A DNA stretch of 64,000 nt, taken from assembly GCA_014904985.1 (NCBI GenBank), contig MU129077.1, positions 62,001 through 126,000 on the forward strand, read 5' to 3'. Under the pieces are notes generated by a model, which had not been told where the DNA came from, did no database searches, and saw only the letters and a list, made by a program, of their open reading frames with translations. This document shows positions 42,977 to 53,447 of this stretch, in pieces. Within the stretch, counting starts at the first letter, position 1; every line of letters begins with the position of its first letter. The position numbers and the translations under genes were made by a program. The DNA is from Hydnum rufescens UP504. Lineage: Eukaryota > Basidiomycota > Agaricomycetes > Cantharellales > Hydnaceae.

Positions 42977-44565
42977 CTATACTGGACCCAAGAACTTTGC
43001 CACCACTTTGTAGGACTGCATCATAAGTGGTATGAAAGGGTGTTGGGGGGTTGCAGCCATCAAGGTTTCGAGAAGCGCCTGCTCTTCATAGCATAGCTTC
43101 TGTCCCCATCCCCTGGATTGGGAGTAGTCCCCTGGGTAGCCATGACTAGGGGCTGAGAACCAAGGGAAAGGATGTTCAATGGGGGGGGACATACTCCACT
43201 GATATGGGGAGGAAATTATCCCCAGGTGCAGGTGTGACATTCGTCAGGTTCTCCCAAGGTATCTTCGTGCAACCACCCTGTCCCAAACTGTCTCCAACCA
43301 TGGTACAAAAACTGAGACAACAAACACAGGAACTCCATCTCGCTCTAATCCCCTGATGACCCCAAAGACACGAGAGTCCTCCATGTCATCCTCACGGAAG
43401 ACAGCACCAATAAGTTTGTTATCTACCCTGAAATGGGGACAAGGCATCCCGACTTCTCGCAAGAGGCAGGGAACAAACTTGTGCATTGACCATTGCACAT
43501 ATCCTCAACACAAGTAACCATACTGAAGGAATATCTCCACATCCACCATAATTTGCACTTTGGTGACATACGAGTATTTAAAATGATATTGGACATCGCC
43601 ACCATGATACTCGCACGATGGGAGAGGAACAGGGACATGGAGGCCGTTTCTCTGCATCTGGGAGTGCCACCCCTGGGCAAGGGTGCTTGCAGAATGGACA
43701 AAATCAGCCAGAGGATTCAAATATGACTCCTTCAGGTAAAAGCAAGCACCCTGAGGAACCAGGTCATTGGGTCCAGGCATATTTGGATCAGTTGGGTCGC
43801 GATAAAGGTGAGGTAGGGAGATGTTTATTCCACTTCTGAGGGAATCAAGTGAAATCAGAGGGGCGACTAAGCTGAGAGTGACTGTGGAGGGTGTATCATT
43901 GGTTAAGGGTATTGGGGGACCATGGCCCATTGAGTGCCATACTGCCTTCATATGAGGAAAAAGAAGGCTCGGGGTTTGACCAACCATCTGGGAGCTGATC
44001 GATGTACTGGAAGGACTGATGACTGTTGCTGTACATCAAGCACCAGGGTTGTTGAAAAAAATGGGGCTGTTCTGAATTGGAGACTAAGTACATATTAGCG
44101 ATAGTGCAACAAGCACAGTAGGACAGAAATGTACTAATCACACCTGATATCTCGACTGAGGCAAGGGTGAGCAAGAAGAGGTCTGGATATTCTTCAATTG
44201 GATGGTGGGTGGTCTTCAACAGCTGTCCTGAGCCCACCCACATCAAGGGTTCTGTGATATCTGCAGTTAAGGTATGTAAGACAAGTCATGCGATGTAAGC
44301 TGACCCATGTATGCTCAGCAGAAGATTCTAACAACTCCCAGGTAATGAGGAGAGTAGATAAGGAAACCACATTCCATGTTGGAAGTGCCGAACTAACAAG
44401 TTCTTGATCCTCGTGAGGACGACGCAACACTCCAGAGGGTATCACAGCATCCCCAGCAGGGGGATCTTGAACCATTGAATCATCACTACAGCCGAGTTGC
44501 CGACCCTCGTGGGGATGATGCAATGCTCCAGAGGGCGTCGCAGCATCCTCAGCAGGGGGGGTCAT
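42977..44565 (-). CDS. Hypothetical multi-exon protein with duplicated N-terminal motif
   Basis: I do not recognise this protein. Three or four open minus-strand segments in a row look like exons of one gene: 44194-44565, 43505-43987, 43244-43498 and 42977-43240. The first contains a twice-repeated unit of about 35 residues built on D-A-x-x-P-S-G-x-L-x-x-P-H-E (SGALHHPHEGRQLGC and SGVLRRPHEDQELVS). The second includes GACFYLKESYLNPLADFVHS and YHGGDVQYHFKYSYVTKVQI. The third has GVPVFVVSVFVPWLETVWDR. Plausible short introns separate them. Given the surroundings it may be a cargo or accessory gene of a transposon rather than a host gene. Confidence 0.4.
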
Positions 44566-44934
44566 GTATATGGCTTGCGGAAAAAGACGACATAGAGGTC
44601 AGAAATCCCCAAGCACCAGATCCTGTGAATTTCACCTAGCCCATTTTGGGCCTGAATCCCATTTAGATTATGTTTAATCAGTAGAAAGGGCCTCAAAATA
44701 GCAGTAAAAAACAATTAGTAGGATCCCAACCATACCTCCATCAGTGAGCAGAGATATGGAACTATATGGAACTATTAAGAGATTGCAACGGCAGTGTAAC
44801 CTTGTTCCTTGCTTAAACAACAATTTTGGTTCAAAATCATGCAGGAATTCTGGGCTGGTTTAGGGATAGATAAAAATCATTGATGACTAAAGCAAGCACC
44901 AACACTCCCTTTCCCTTTCCTCAAATGTGCCATA

Positions 44935-46100
44935 ATGGCTACCCCAATTTCTGATCTCAATCTGGCCTACAACCAGATCCTTAGTGCCAGTGGTCTCTTC
45001 ATCATCCAGGACAGTACAGCCAGTGGGCATGCGAAACCCACATCAGTGTTTGTGACAGCATTTCTTCAAGCAATGTTGGAGTGTGCCCCACCAGAAGGCT
45101 GCCAGTATGTCATCAATGTAATCAATATGACAAAAGGGGTCCCCAAGGCACTTCAGTCACTTGCTTCCTTCTGGTTTCATTGGTTCATTATACCTAGTGT
45201 GTAGCCTTGATAACCCATCAGCACATCAGTCAAGTCTTTGACAATGGAAATAGTGAAGGCATGGGGCACAAGGACTCTGAGTCATTACAGTGCAGATACT
45301 CAAAACTTTGTGGCCCCTGTTGAGGTTGAGCCGGCATCCAGGACCAAAAAATTCGATGATGCTGTGAAATTGCTTGCTCATTCAATTTGTTCAAATATGG
45401 GTAGCTGATACAGTGATACTAGGTCAAGGAATGGGAAGGCTATTGTACATCCATTTACCAGGAAGCATTGGAAGAATGTGAAACAGACGAACCTATCACT
45501 CCAGTACAGATCAGTCATATCATCCCCCTCTCCATGAATTCACCAAAGAAAGTTAGTCCATGATCTGTGCCCTCTTGCGACTTCCATGTTAACTAGACCC
45601 TAGGCCACTGATCTTGGCCGGATGTGGGATGTTATTCAAAGCTATGGAGGACTTCAACCTGGCGAGCTCACAGGTGATCAGATCAATGAACCTTTTAATC
45701 GCCTGGTATTCGGATACCTTGAGCACTTCACATTTGATACTTTCTGGTGGTCTCTTGTTCCAGATGTAAGCTTTGTCATGGTAGAGCTTATCCAACTCTA
45801 ACAATTTCATCTCAGCCCAAAAATAATCCACCCCTTCCACACCACTATGTAGTCAAAACGTTCTCTGGGTGTCGCCCAATTTCAGGAACACCCAAGGAGG
45901 GAACTGCCATTAAATTTGTTGATCATTGTAACGAAAATGACACTGAAGACCTGCCCAATCCTCGATTCTTGAGGCTTCACACAGCAATCGCCAGAGTAAT
46001 CCATATGAGCAGCACTGCAGAGTACATTGAAAACATCATTTTTCCTTCATGCTTTGTTAGTTGTGATGATGTTGTATGCGCCATAAGTGCATGAAAGAAA
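44935..46100 (+). pseudogene. Decayed plus-strand gene with HNH-family-like C-terminal fragment
   Basis: A first frame, 44935-45204, gives a 89-residue peptide (FIIQDSTASGHAKPTSVF, CQYVINVINMTKGVPKALQS). Further pieces follow: TRTLSHYSADTQNFVAPVEV, then MWDVIQSYGGLQPGELTGDQ and FGYLEHFTFDTFWWSLVPD (45630-45765), and GTAIKFVDHCNENDTEDLPN with RFLRLHTAIARVIHMSSTAE (45895-46030). The last block resembles the C-terminal helix found at the end of many mushroom HNH-domain proteins. Stops and frame changes separate the pieces. The assignment is from memory of that family and is weak. Confidence 0.35.
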
Positions 46101-46501
46101 TTTTATGTTACAATCCCTCTTCTGTTACTATGCATTATGCCAAAAAAATGGATGTAAACATGCCCTTGGAAAGCTCTGAGAAGCTCTACTCTCCCTTCAG
46201 CTATCTGTGGAAAACTTTTTCCCTTGCACTTACTTGCCAAAAGAAGGATGGTATCAGACACCAGATATTAACATACCATGCAGGTTGAGTCTTTACTTAT
46301 CCTCAGTGATTAGGCCCTTTATTTTCCTTTGTCTCCTATGTGCATGACTCCATTTTATCAAGCTACCTCTGGAACAGATTTTGAGGCCCCTATGCTGGAC
46401 TCAAGGAGGTATGAAAGCCCCCTCCAGCTGTTATGTTATTTCTCATATTGTTACACTGTAGTTTTGAGGCATTACATTACATGTACAGTACTATCATATA
46501 A

Positions 46502-46700
46502 GGGCCTGTTCGATACCCCAGAAATATGGCCTCAAAACACATTTCTCAATATAAAAATATTTAGGTCATTTTGCCATTAGGGTGTTTCACAATAGTGCCC
46601 AAAACGAACATCAAAACACTGTTTTGGAGACCAACTATATCTATTTTGAGTAGTTTTTGGTACCATTTAAGAAATGTTTCTGGGGTATCTGAACGGGCCC
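46502..46700. mobile_element. MITE with ~25-base inverted termini and TAA target duplication
   Basis: Begins GGGCCTGTTCGATACCCCAG at 46502 and ends CTGGGGTATCTGAACGGGCCC at 46700; the ends are inverted repeats with one inserted base. TAA sits directly outside both ends (46499-46501 and 46701-46703). A 3-base TAA duplication and GGGCC termini fit non-autonomous PIF/Harbinger elements. About 200 bases, no coding capacity. Confidence 0.8.
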
Positions 46701-46734
46701 TAAGTGTGTTTGGACGAAATCCCAGGGTCCCATT

Positions 46735-47293
46735 GAGTTGGCCAAGTTGATAAAAAAAAGAAAGCAGGCACCCACTCAAGTTAATGAGTTCTATTACCTG
46801 TACGCTTTCCTCAAAAGTTGGTCCGGAGCGCAGCAGAAGCTTCTGTTCCAACCAAAGGAATCTGGGTTTTGCCATCCTTCTGTGACCACTGCACTGACCA
46901 CTCCAAGCCAGACATTGGGCTACACTTCGTGTCGTGGCTTTCCATTGGCAGGAATACCTCTTCAACACCATCCCCTTGATCTCTTTCCCTCCTGTCTCAT
47001 CATTATTGCCATTCAACACACGACTCAATTTAACCTGGATCAAAATGACCCAAAATGAGACAACAAAAGCATTCAAGCTATTTGTCCTATCCTGGGTGCC
47101 TGCCCGCCACCGTAACCATATCCAGTTAAACCACCTTCCAAAAGACAAAAGAACTTTCAAGCAAAGGATCAAGGGTTTTTTCGGGTTCCTTGCTCGTCTC
47201 TCAGTTTATGCAGGCAAGGTGTGGGCTCTGTTGCTGATTGATGACACTGATGCAGTAAATCACCTTAATATGCTTGCAGACGTCAAGTGCTGA
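46735..47293 (+). pseudogene. Unrecognised frame remnant containing a dispersed repeat copy
   Basis: Open segments 46738-47058 and 46934-47293 overlap in different frames. The second ends with ERTFKQRIKGFFGFLA-like sequence and SVYAGKVWALLLIDDTDAVN, which is protein-like. At 46908-46962 there is a copy of the GACATTGGGCTACACTTCGT repeat that forms the array at 48170, so the frame has probably been invaded. No family recognised. Confidence 0.3.
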
Positions 47294-47577
47294 TCAGTCT
47301 TCTATTATAGTCACTTCCCTTCATCTTCTCCCTTGCATCTGGTACCCTTGAAACCAAGATCGGAAAGTACGAAACCTCTTGTGGAGATATCTGGTTATTT
47401 AAGAGCCATTTTAGTCAGGATGATTTAAAGGACTATAGTAGGTTGGATACCCAGTCCCAAGTTTTTTCTAATGTGTCTGCTGGCCAAATAGATTTTCAAT
47501 CTGTCACATACTCAAAAGGCATCTGCACTGAGTTGCACAAACACAATGGGCCAGCCAGGTCAATCCAGGCTTGGTGA

Positions 47578-48090
47578 TTGGGAATGGTTGAAATTCAACA
47601 CATTTCCCCACATGTGCCTGGCGATGAAGTACCAACATTCCTACACAAGTTGATACTTGTCCCACCACCGATTGCCAATATCCCCTCAGCTTCGAATAAA
47701 CACCGCTGCTCTCCAACCCCTCTGGACAGTCCCTCAAAATGGCTGAAATTCAACTGTGTTCTGATAGACGGAATGGACGTTGATGAGCAACACGTTGATC
47801 AACAGCATGTTGATGGCTTGCCAGATGATAAATCTGCTATGGATGTCAATGATCCACAAGATAATTCCCTTCAAATCTCTGCCTCTGATGTCACCAAAGT
47901 CATCGATGTTGCTGAGGACCTCGAGGAAATCAATATTGCACCAACACCCACAGGTCCTGTATGTGATCACAGCGATATCCCAGATTGGGATATGGACAAT
48001 CGTTCACTTGGTATAGATATGCATTGTGACGTCGTTCATCTAGATTCGTGGGGCAGGCCATACACTATAAGATTGTTGATCCTGGGTTAG
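47578..48090 (+). CDS. Hypothetical acidic protein
   Basis: 170-codon uninterrupted frame. The N-terminal part is Pro-rich (VPTFLHKLILVPPPIANIPS), the middle is strongly acidic and rich in Asp/His/Gln with a small repeat MDVDEQHVDQQHVDG, followed by DVAEDLEEINI and SDIPDWDMDN. No known domain. Genes of this type are common around mushroom transposons. Whether it is expressed cannot be judged. Confidence 0.35.
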   Translation: MGMVEIQHISPHVPGDEVPTFLHKLILVPPPIANIPSASNKHRCSPTPLDSPSKWLKFNCVLIDGMDVDEQHVDQQHVDGLPDDKSAMDVNDPQDNSLQISASDVTKVIDVAEDLEEINIAPTPTGPVCDHSDIPDWDMDNRSLGIDMHCDVVHLDSWGRPYTIRLLILG

Positions 48091-48169
48091 CTACATATGT
48101 TTATATTTGTATCTGTAGCCATTCATCAGTAGAATCAGAAATTCCTCAATTTTCCTGTCTCAACAAACT

Positions 48170-48780
48170 CCAGGCTAGACATCGGGCTACACTTCGTGTA
48201 GTGGCTCTCTGTTGGTAGGAGTTACTGGTGACCTCATCCTATTGCGTGATAGATCCCACTGGTTCCCCATTGTTTTTCCCCTGTCATTTTTGTGATCTCT
48301 CCAATGCATCTCAATCAACTTAGGGCTAGATGTTGGGCTACACTTTGTGTAGTGGTTCTCCGTTGGCAGGAGATCCTATTGACCTCCTCCTATCGCCTGA
48401 TGGATCCCACTGGTTCCCCATCGTCTTTCCCCTGTCATTTTGTGATCTCTCCAATATGTCTCAATCAACTTCGGGCTAGACATCAGGCTACACTTCGTGT
48501 AGTGACTTTCCATTGGCAGGAGTTGCTGGTGACCTCATCCTATCGCCTGATAGATCCCACTGGTTCCCATCATCTTTCCCCTGTCATTTTTGTGATCTCT
48601 CCAATGTGTCTTAATCAACTTTGGGCTAGACATTGGGCTACACTTCATGTAGTGGCTTTCCATCAGCAAGAGTTGTTACTGATCTTGTCCTATCACCTGA
48701 TGGATCTTACGGATTCCCCATCATCTTTCCCCTGTCATTTTTGCAATCTCCCCAATGTGTCTCAATAGATGTAGTGGCTT
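48170..48780. repeat. Tandem array, ~150-base unit, four copies
   Basis: CTAGACATCGGGCTACACTT recurs near 48175, 48326, 48476 and 48626 (variants CTAGATGTTGGG, CTAGACATCAGG, CTAGACATTGGG), each followed by CGTGTAGTGGCTTTCC..GGCAGGAG and then GATCCCACTGGTTCCCCATC and CCCCTGTCATTTTTGTGATC. Diverged single units lie at 48998 (TTAGACGTCGGGCTACACTT), 46908 and 39960. Most differences among units are transitions. Confidence 0.85.
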
Positions 48781-49130
48781 TACTGGGTGGTGTATCCCAT
48801 TGGCCCATCCTATCAGCATGTTTCATCGACACTCGCAGCTCGTGCTCATCTGTGGACTCACATTCTATCTAGTCTGTGTGCCCCAGGTCGAGTGTATTGT
48901 AACATTGTCCATTATTATCTGCACAACTCAGTTTTCCCTGTGTCTGCTCTATGCAGCCCTCAGTGAAATTAATCTTACAGTCTCGATCGACTTTGAGTTA
49001 GACGTCGGGCTACACTTTGTGTTGTGGCTTTCCGTCAGCCAGAGTCATGGTCTTTCTATGGTTTTTCACCCCTTGTTGTGGTCTCTAGTGCATCTCAACC
49101 AACTTCGAGGTAGATGTTGACAAATGGCTT
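48781..49130. repeat. Partner of the dispersed repeat at 37702
   Basis: The part 48755-48980 is the reverse complement of 37702-37930. It is followed by another diverged unit of the 150-base array (48998-49060). Both copies adjoin low-complexity or tandem-repeat sequence. Confidence 0.65.
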
Positions 49131-49344
49131 CTTTTAGTTACACAGATGTGCCAATAGTGAAGTGAGAATATTGTCGGTAACCAACACCAGTGGGAAAATA
49201 GAGGGATCTTCAGATGCAAAAGTGTCAGACATTTGCACTCCGCTTCCTTGGTGATCCTTTGCTTGCTTTTGCACTTTGGAAGGAGTTATCCTCTGAAGTT
49301 GTAGGGGCCTGCTAAAGAGATACTCTCCTTGTACTCTTAGGTCC

Positions 49345-50055
49345 ATGATGAGCGCCTCTCATGCGCCAAGGAACTTGCCTGCTCATTCGCACAAGCTGAC
49401 CTCATCTTCGAGGTCGAAAGGCCGAACTGTCGACACCCACCTACTGTCCTCCAATCAACCCTTGCCACTTTCGATCCCATCATCGTCTTTGGCAAAGTTC
49501 CCAAAGTTTACAAAGAAGGACCTGAGCTCTGTTTCGCTGGAGGAATCCCATGGCCCTTTACTGTGGCAACTACATCAGCCCCTCGCACCACTCCCCCCTG
49601 ATGCTATCAAGAATCTCAAGTCCTCTGCAGTGGGCATGTGTTTGCACTACATTCGTCATTGTCTTGCAAAAATCAAAGGTGTCTGCTTTCTGCATCACCC
49701 TATACTGTCTCTAGATACTAACACTACTTCGATCTCCAGCTGCTAAAGGCAGGACACCCAGTGACGAGTGCCACTACATCAGCATTCAGGAGTGGGTATT
49801 GGAATAGTCAAACACTCTGTGGGAGGATGATTGTTCTCCATCGCTCCTCGATACATCTTTGACCCATCAAACCCCTTTTCAGAAGCACAATCTACTCTTC
49901 TCTGGGCCCCCTGATCTGCGGTGTGGCGAATCAATGCATTGTGTTTTGCCTTTTACTGGATCTGTGGATAGAGCATGGATGGCCACAACTCCCAACTGGT
50001 TGTACAATGACATGCTTTTTGTGCAACACATGTACAACTTCAATGCTCCACATCT
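49345..50055 (+). pseudogene. Unrecognised gene fragment cut by the gypsy insertion
   Basis: Frame 49345-49746 (RTVDTHLLSSNQPLPLSIPS, HGPLLWQLHQPLAPLPPDAI) and, after a probable intron, 49859-50055 (KHNLLFSGPPDLRCGESMHC, TGSVDRAWMATTPNWLYNDM). The second frame runs straight into the LTR of the gypsy element at 50056, so the element interrupts it. I could not find the continuation right of 61692. No family recognised. Confidence 0.4.
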
Positions 50056-50634
50056 TGTAATATTGTGTTATTTGACTTCGAATATATGTGGGAGTTGTCG
50101 TTAGACAAGGTGGAGTCAACGTTCCTGTAAACAGAGGAGAGAGGGTAATCCTCCCGCTCTAAGCACTGGCTTCAAGTGGACGGGCCATGCACGAGGCTAG
50201 GCACTGGCTTCACCTCATACGTGGGAGAAGCGGAGGGAGAGGGGAAAGGAATAGGGGAAGTGTGGTAGTAGCTGGCTAAGGGGCCAGGCTACTATCTAAG
50301 GAGGTGAGGGAGTGGTCAGCTAGTAGGTCAGAGAAAGGACTCACTTAGTAGAGTCGTGCTCATATGCGACTCTCCCTTATCCTTCGCAACACCGTGCTCT
50401 ATGGCGACAGTTTGGGTAGCTTAATCGAGCGGGGCGTAACGCGACTCAGTCACATGGCTGCATAGTTTCATGGGTCTCGCAAGAGTGAAGATGTCTGGGC
50501 AAAAAGATGAAATTGATTCCGCCGCGTTAGCGACTTAGAATCATCGTGGCCATGCTATTATGTAATAATACAGACGAAGGGACGGACATAGGGGATGACT
50601 GCTATGTACATACAAACCAGGAGCACTATATTAC
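50056..50634 (-). repeat. 3' LTR of gypsy element 2
   Basis: In element sense it runs TGTAATATAGTG...CAATATTACA, 579 bases. The polypurine tract (GGGGGGCTC in element sense, 50635-50645) abuts it, which fixes this as the 3' LTR and fixes the boundary. Confidence 0.9.
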
Positions 50635-50654
50635 AGAGCCCCCCAGTGTGGACA

Positions 50655-53345
50655 CTACGATTCTTGTTCCAGGAGGCCGAGGTCTTCGATACCTAGGTCA
50701 TCTAACATAATCTCATACCTTTCGAACCACCCGTTCCATCTGAATTGTTCACCGGCATACATGCCATGGGCTCCAATAGAGGTGGGGTTGACTTCCAGGA
50801 TGGCGTGGGCTAGCCATATGAGGACGTCATGGTGGGGACCTAGGAATGGGATTTGCACGTTGAATTTGATGGGATCTTCATATGATAGATGTCTTTCGAG
50901 TACCCCTAATACCTTGTTTGTGGCCTTAATGATCTGGGCAGTGAATGGACGTTCGATAGGTTTGAGATGATTCACCCTCTGCTTAAGATATCGGATCGCG
51001 ATTAGGGGTGAGATTAAGTATTGCGACATGAGGCTTTGGGAGGTCCCGAAAATCTGAGGGGGGCCTTGGGGGTAGAGAACCCGCATGAGGTCGGCCGATT
51101 TGAACGTCGTGCTGGGGGGGCGAGCTGGGCTACCGCTTACAAGAACCATTTCTGGGATAGGACATTTGTTCTTATGCCCCATGTGGCGTATCTTGACAGT
51201 CTCCAAAATCTGGTTTTGGACTTCCCCACTCCACGTACGATATTTTCCTTCCTTGTATGGCCGGGCGCATGCCGAGGGCTCCGAAGGGTAGAACTTCGCT
51301 GCCCCCTTTTGGCTCTCTAGGGCTCTGCGGGCACGGTCTCGATGTGTGAAGACCAGGATGAGTTGGGGTTCTTCATAGAGCCATTCTTTGACCCCAGAAC
51401 CGTAGCATTCAACTAGTTCCTCCTCCAATTGCGCTGGGGAGTTCAAGTACACGAATGGGGATAATTCCACTGGGAACCTCTCCATTCGCGCCTCGGTTTC
51501 TCCCCAGACTTCATCAGGGTCGGTCGTAGGGGGCATGTTCCCTGATTCCTTGGTGGGGGACTCATTGGACAGGAGAGCGGCCCCTTCTGGCAGGGTGAAA
51601 TCGTTATCCTCCTGAGATGTGAAGTCCTCGTACAGTTCGAGTTCTTCCTCAGGATAGGAGGGAGCATCCTGTCGCTGGCATACTCGTCTCTCCTCTGGCA
51701 ATTCCACACAGGACCTTCTTGCTGCACCTTGAGTGGAGGGGTAACAGGGGTCTATGTCGTCGAGGTGCTCCAGCAGGGCGGGGGGAGCGCCATGAGTGAG
51801 GGCGGAGGGGTCGATTAGGCGCGCCGCCAACTCAGTCCATAAGGTGGGTTCAGGGAAAGGTTCAGGCTCGCGCCATTCATGTCCTTTGCATTCCATCCAT
51901 TCATGACACATCGGATAATTCTGGTGGAGGAAGGCCAGGGGGGGAGGAGAGAATTCGTGATCGGCCCACTTGGTCAGAGGCAACGTCGCCTCCCCCAGGC
52001 ATTCCTGCAGCTCCTTCAGTACTGGCAGATAGTTGCCTTCCTGGATTTGCGACAGCCATTGGAGCAGCCCCTCCAGGTAGACTTCACCGGGCGGGCCCTT
52101 GGCTTTGCAGAAGTAGGCTGGATGATGCCGGTAGTAAGGACCAGTGTGCCTCATTTCCTGTGGGTGGTTTTTCTTCATCACCCATGCATATTCGGGTGGG
52201 CTCACCAAATGATGAGAGAACTGCTCTCGGACGTTCTGCTTGAATTTCTCCTGAACGACCTTGCGGGGGTATGAGTCCATCATTCTCCAGGAGGGGTGCT
52301 TTTCATGGATCTCCTGTTCAGCCGAAATCCACAAGGGCGAGTTCTGAGTCGTCCCCCTGGGAAGAAGCTCAAGGGGAGGGTTCTCATTCTCGATTTCCAT
52401 CGCCCATACCAGGACTCCTAATTGTGTGAGCCCCTCACCAATGAGTCAGGAGCGGGCATCCTGTTTCGATACGATGAGCCCCGCAAGACGTACGGTCGTC
52501 CGGAACTGCGGAGGGTGGAGCCGTTCCTTGAAGCAGATGAGGTATAATATGACGCGGAAGGCCATATTGGCGAACCCTGTCACATCAAGTACTCTCCTTC
52601 AAATCTCCTGGGTGACGTGGATGGCTTTCCAAGCCGGGGCCAGGGTTGATCCCTGCTGTAGGAGATACATCCACGTAGAGCTGAAATGCCAGTCCCGATC
52701 GTAGGCAGAGGGAAGGAGGATGTGAAATCGGCTCATAATCTGGTCTATACATCTAATACAGTGCAGCATCGCATGGCTAGCGTCCCAGGCATCATTCAAG
52801 AATTTGATCGACAGGGAGCGAAGTTGAGGGTTTGGCCCCCATGCTTGGAGGAGGTGAATGCGAGGGTTGAAGTCAAACTGGCTGATGTTGAAGGGAATGA
52901 AGGCACAGTGCAACGGGAAGGGGAAGTTCTTAGGAAGCAACTGGGTGCGATATGTCCATTCGAACTTTCCCAGCCGTCCCCATTCGTCCAAGTGCTCCCA
53001 TCTGTAGCCATAGGGATCTTTAGCAAATGGAGCTTGGCCCTGAACTCGAGGAAAGGCTCTGGCAAGGTTCAGAGTAGTTAGGCTGTAGATGTAAAAATAC
53101 CCGCAGCTCTCAAGCAATAGGTATTCGGCAGGGTGCCTTTCGGGGTTATCCTCTTCGTCTCCGTATTGGGTGTAGTAGGGATCTGAGGGATCCGTACCCT
53201 CCCCAGGCATGGCGTAGCGGCGACCTTGCCTGATGCCCTTATGTCTTCTGGGGCCTGGATGCTGCATAAGTACTGTCAGAGGGGTTAGCTGCTGGTAAAG
53301 GGAGGACTGGGAAAGGGAGTAAGTGAGAACATGGGAGAGAGGCAA
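50655..53345 (-). CDS. Gypsy accessory ORF after pol, ~896 codons, unknown function
   Basis: Extra ORF in the position where env genes sit in some gypsy elements. Two long open parts, 53345-52599 and 52400-50655 (248 and 581 codons), are in the same frame, joined by 66 codons interrupted only by two TGA stops (52599-52601 and about 52444). Both fit a CGA-to-TGA change (TGA-AGG and TCC-TGA). I see no signal peptide and no transmembrane segment in the larger part. Visible features are Trp- and Pro-rich stretches (DPYGYRWEHLDEWGRLG, NFPFPLHCAFIPFNISQFDF, PEYAWVMKKNHPQEMRHTGP), an acidic middle (PEEELELYEDFTSQEDNDFT), and a C-terminal helical block (LIAIRYLKQRVNHLKPIERP, HHDVLIWLAHAILEVNPTSI). 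No known domain. A start at 53267 (MQHPGPRRHKGIRQGRRYAM) is also possible. The long uninterrupted frame argues that it was functional until recently. Confidence 0.75.
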
Positions 53346-53447
53346 TTAGGAAGTGGGGAAGAGGAGATCGAGGGAGCCAGGGGCTTTTAAGTTGCGGAGA
53401 TGGGGGTAGGGGAGCTCCACAGCTGCCTCGTGGGGTCCGCAAGTACT

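Noticed and set aside
48170..48780. CRISPR-like array
   Set aside because: Units are ~150 bases without spacers, diverged, and in a eukaryotic genome; an ordinary tandem repeat.
52686..53081. 131-codon plus-strand frame inside the gypsy element
   Set aside because: Antisense of the accessory ORF; the minus-strand frame is far longer and continues in phase through 50655.
50655..53345. Accessory ORF as a viral-type envelope gene
   Set aside because: Position fits, but no signal peptide, membrane anchor or cleavage site is visible.
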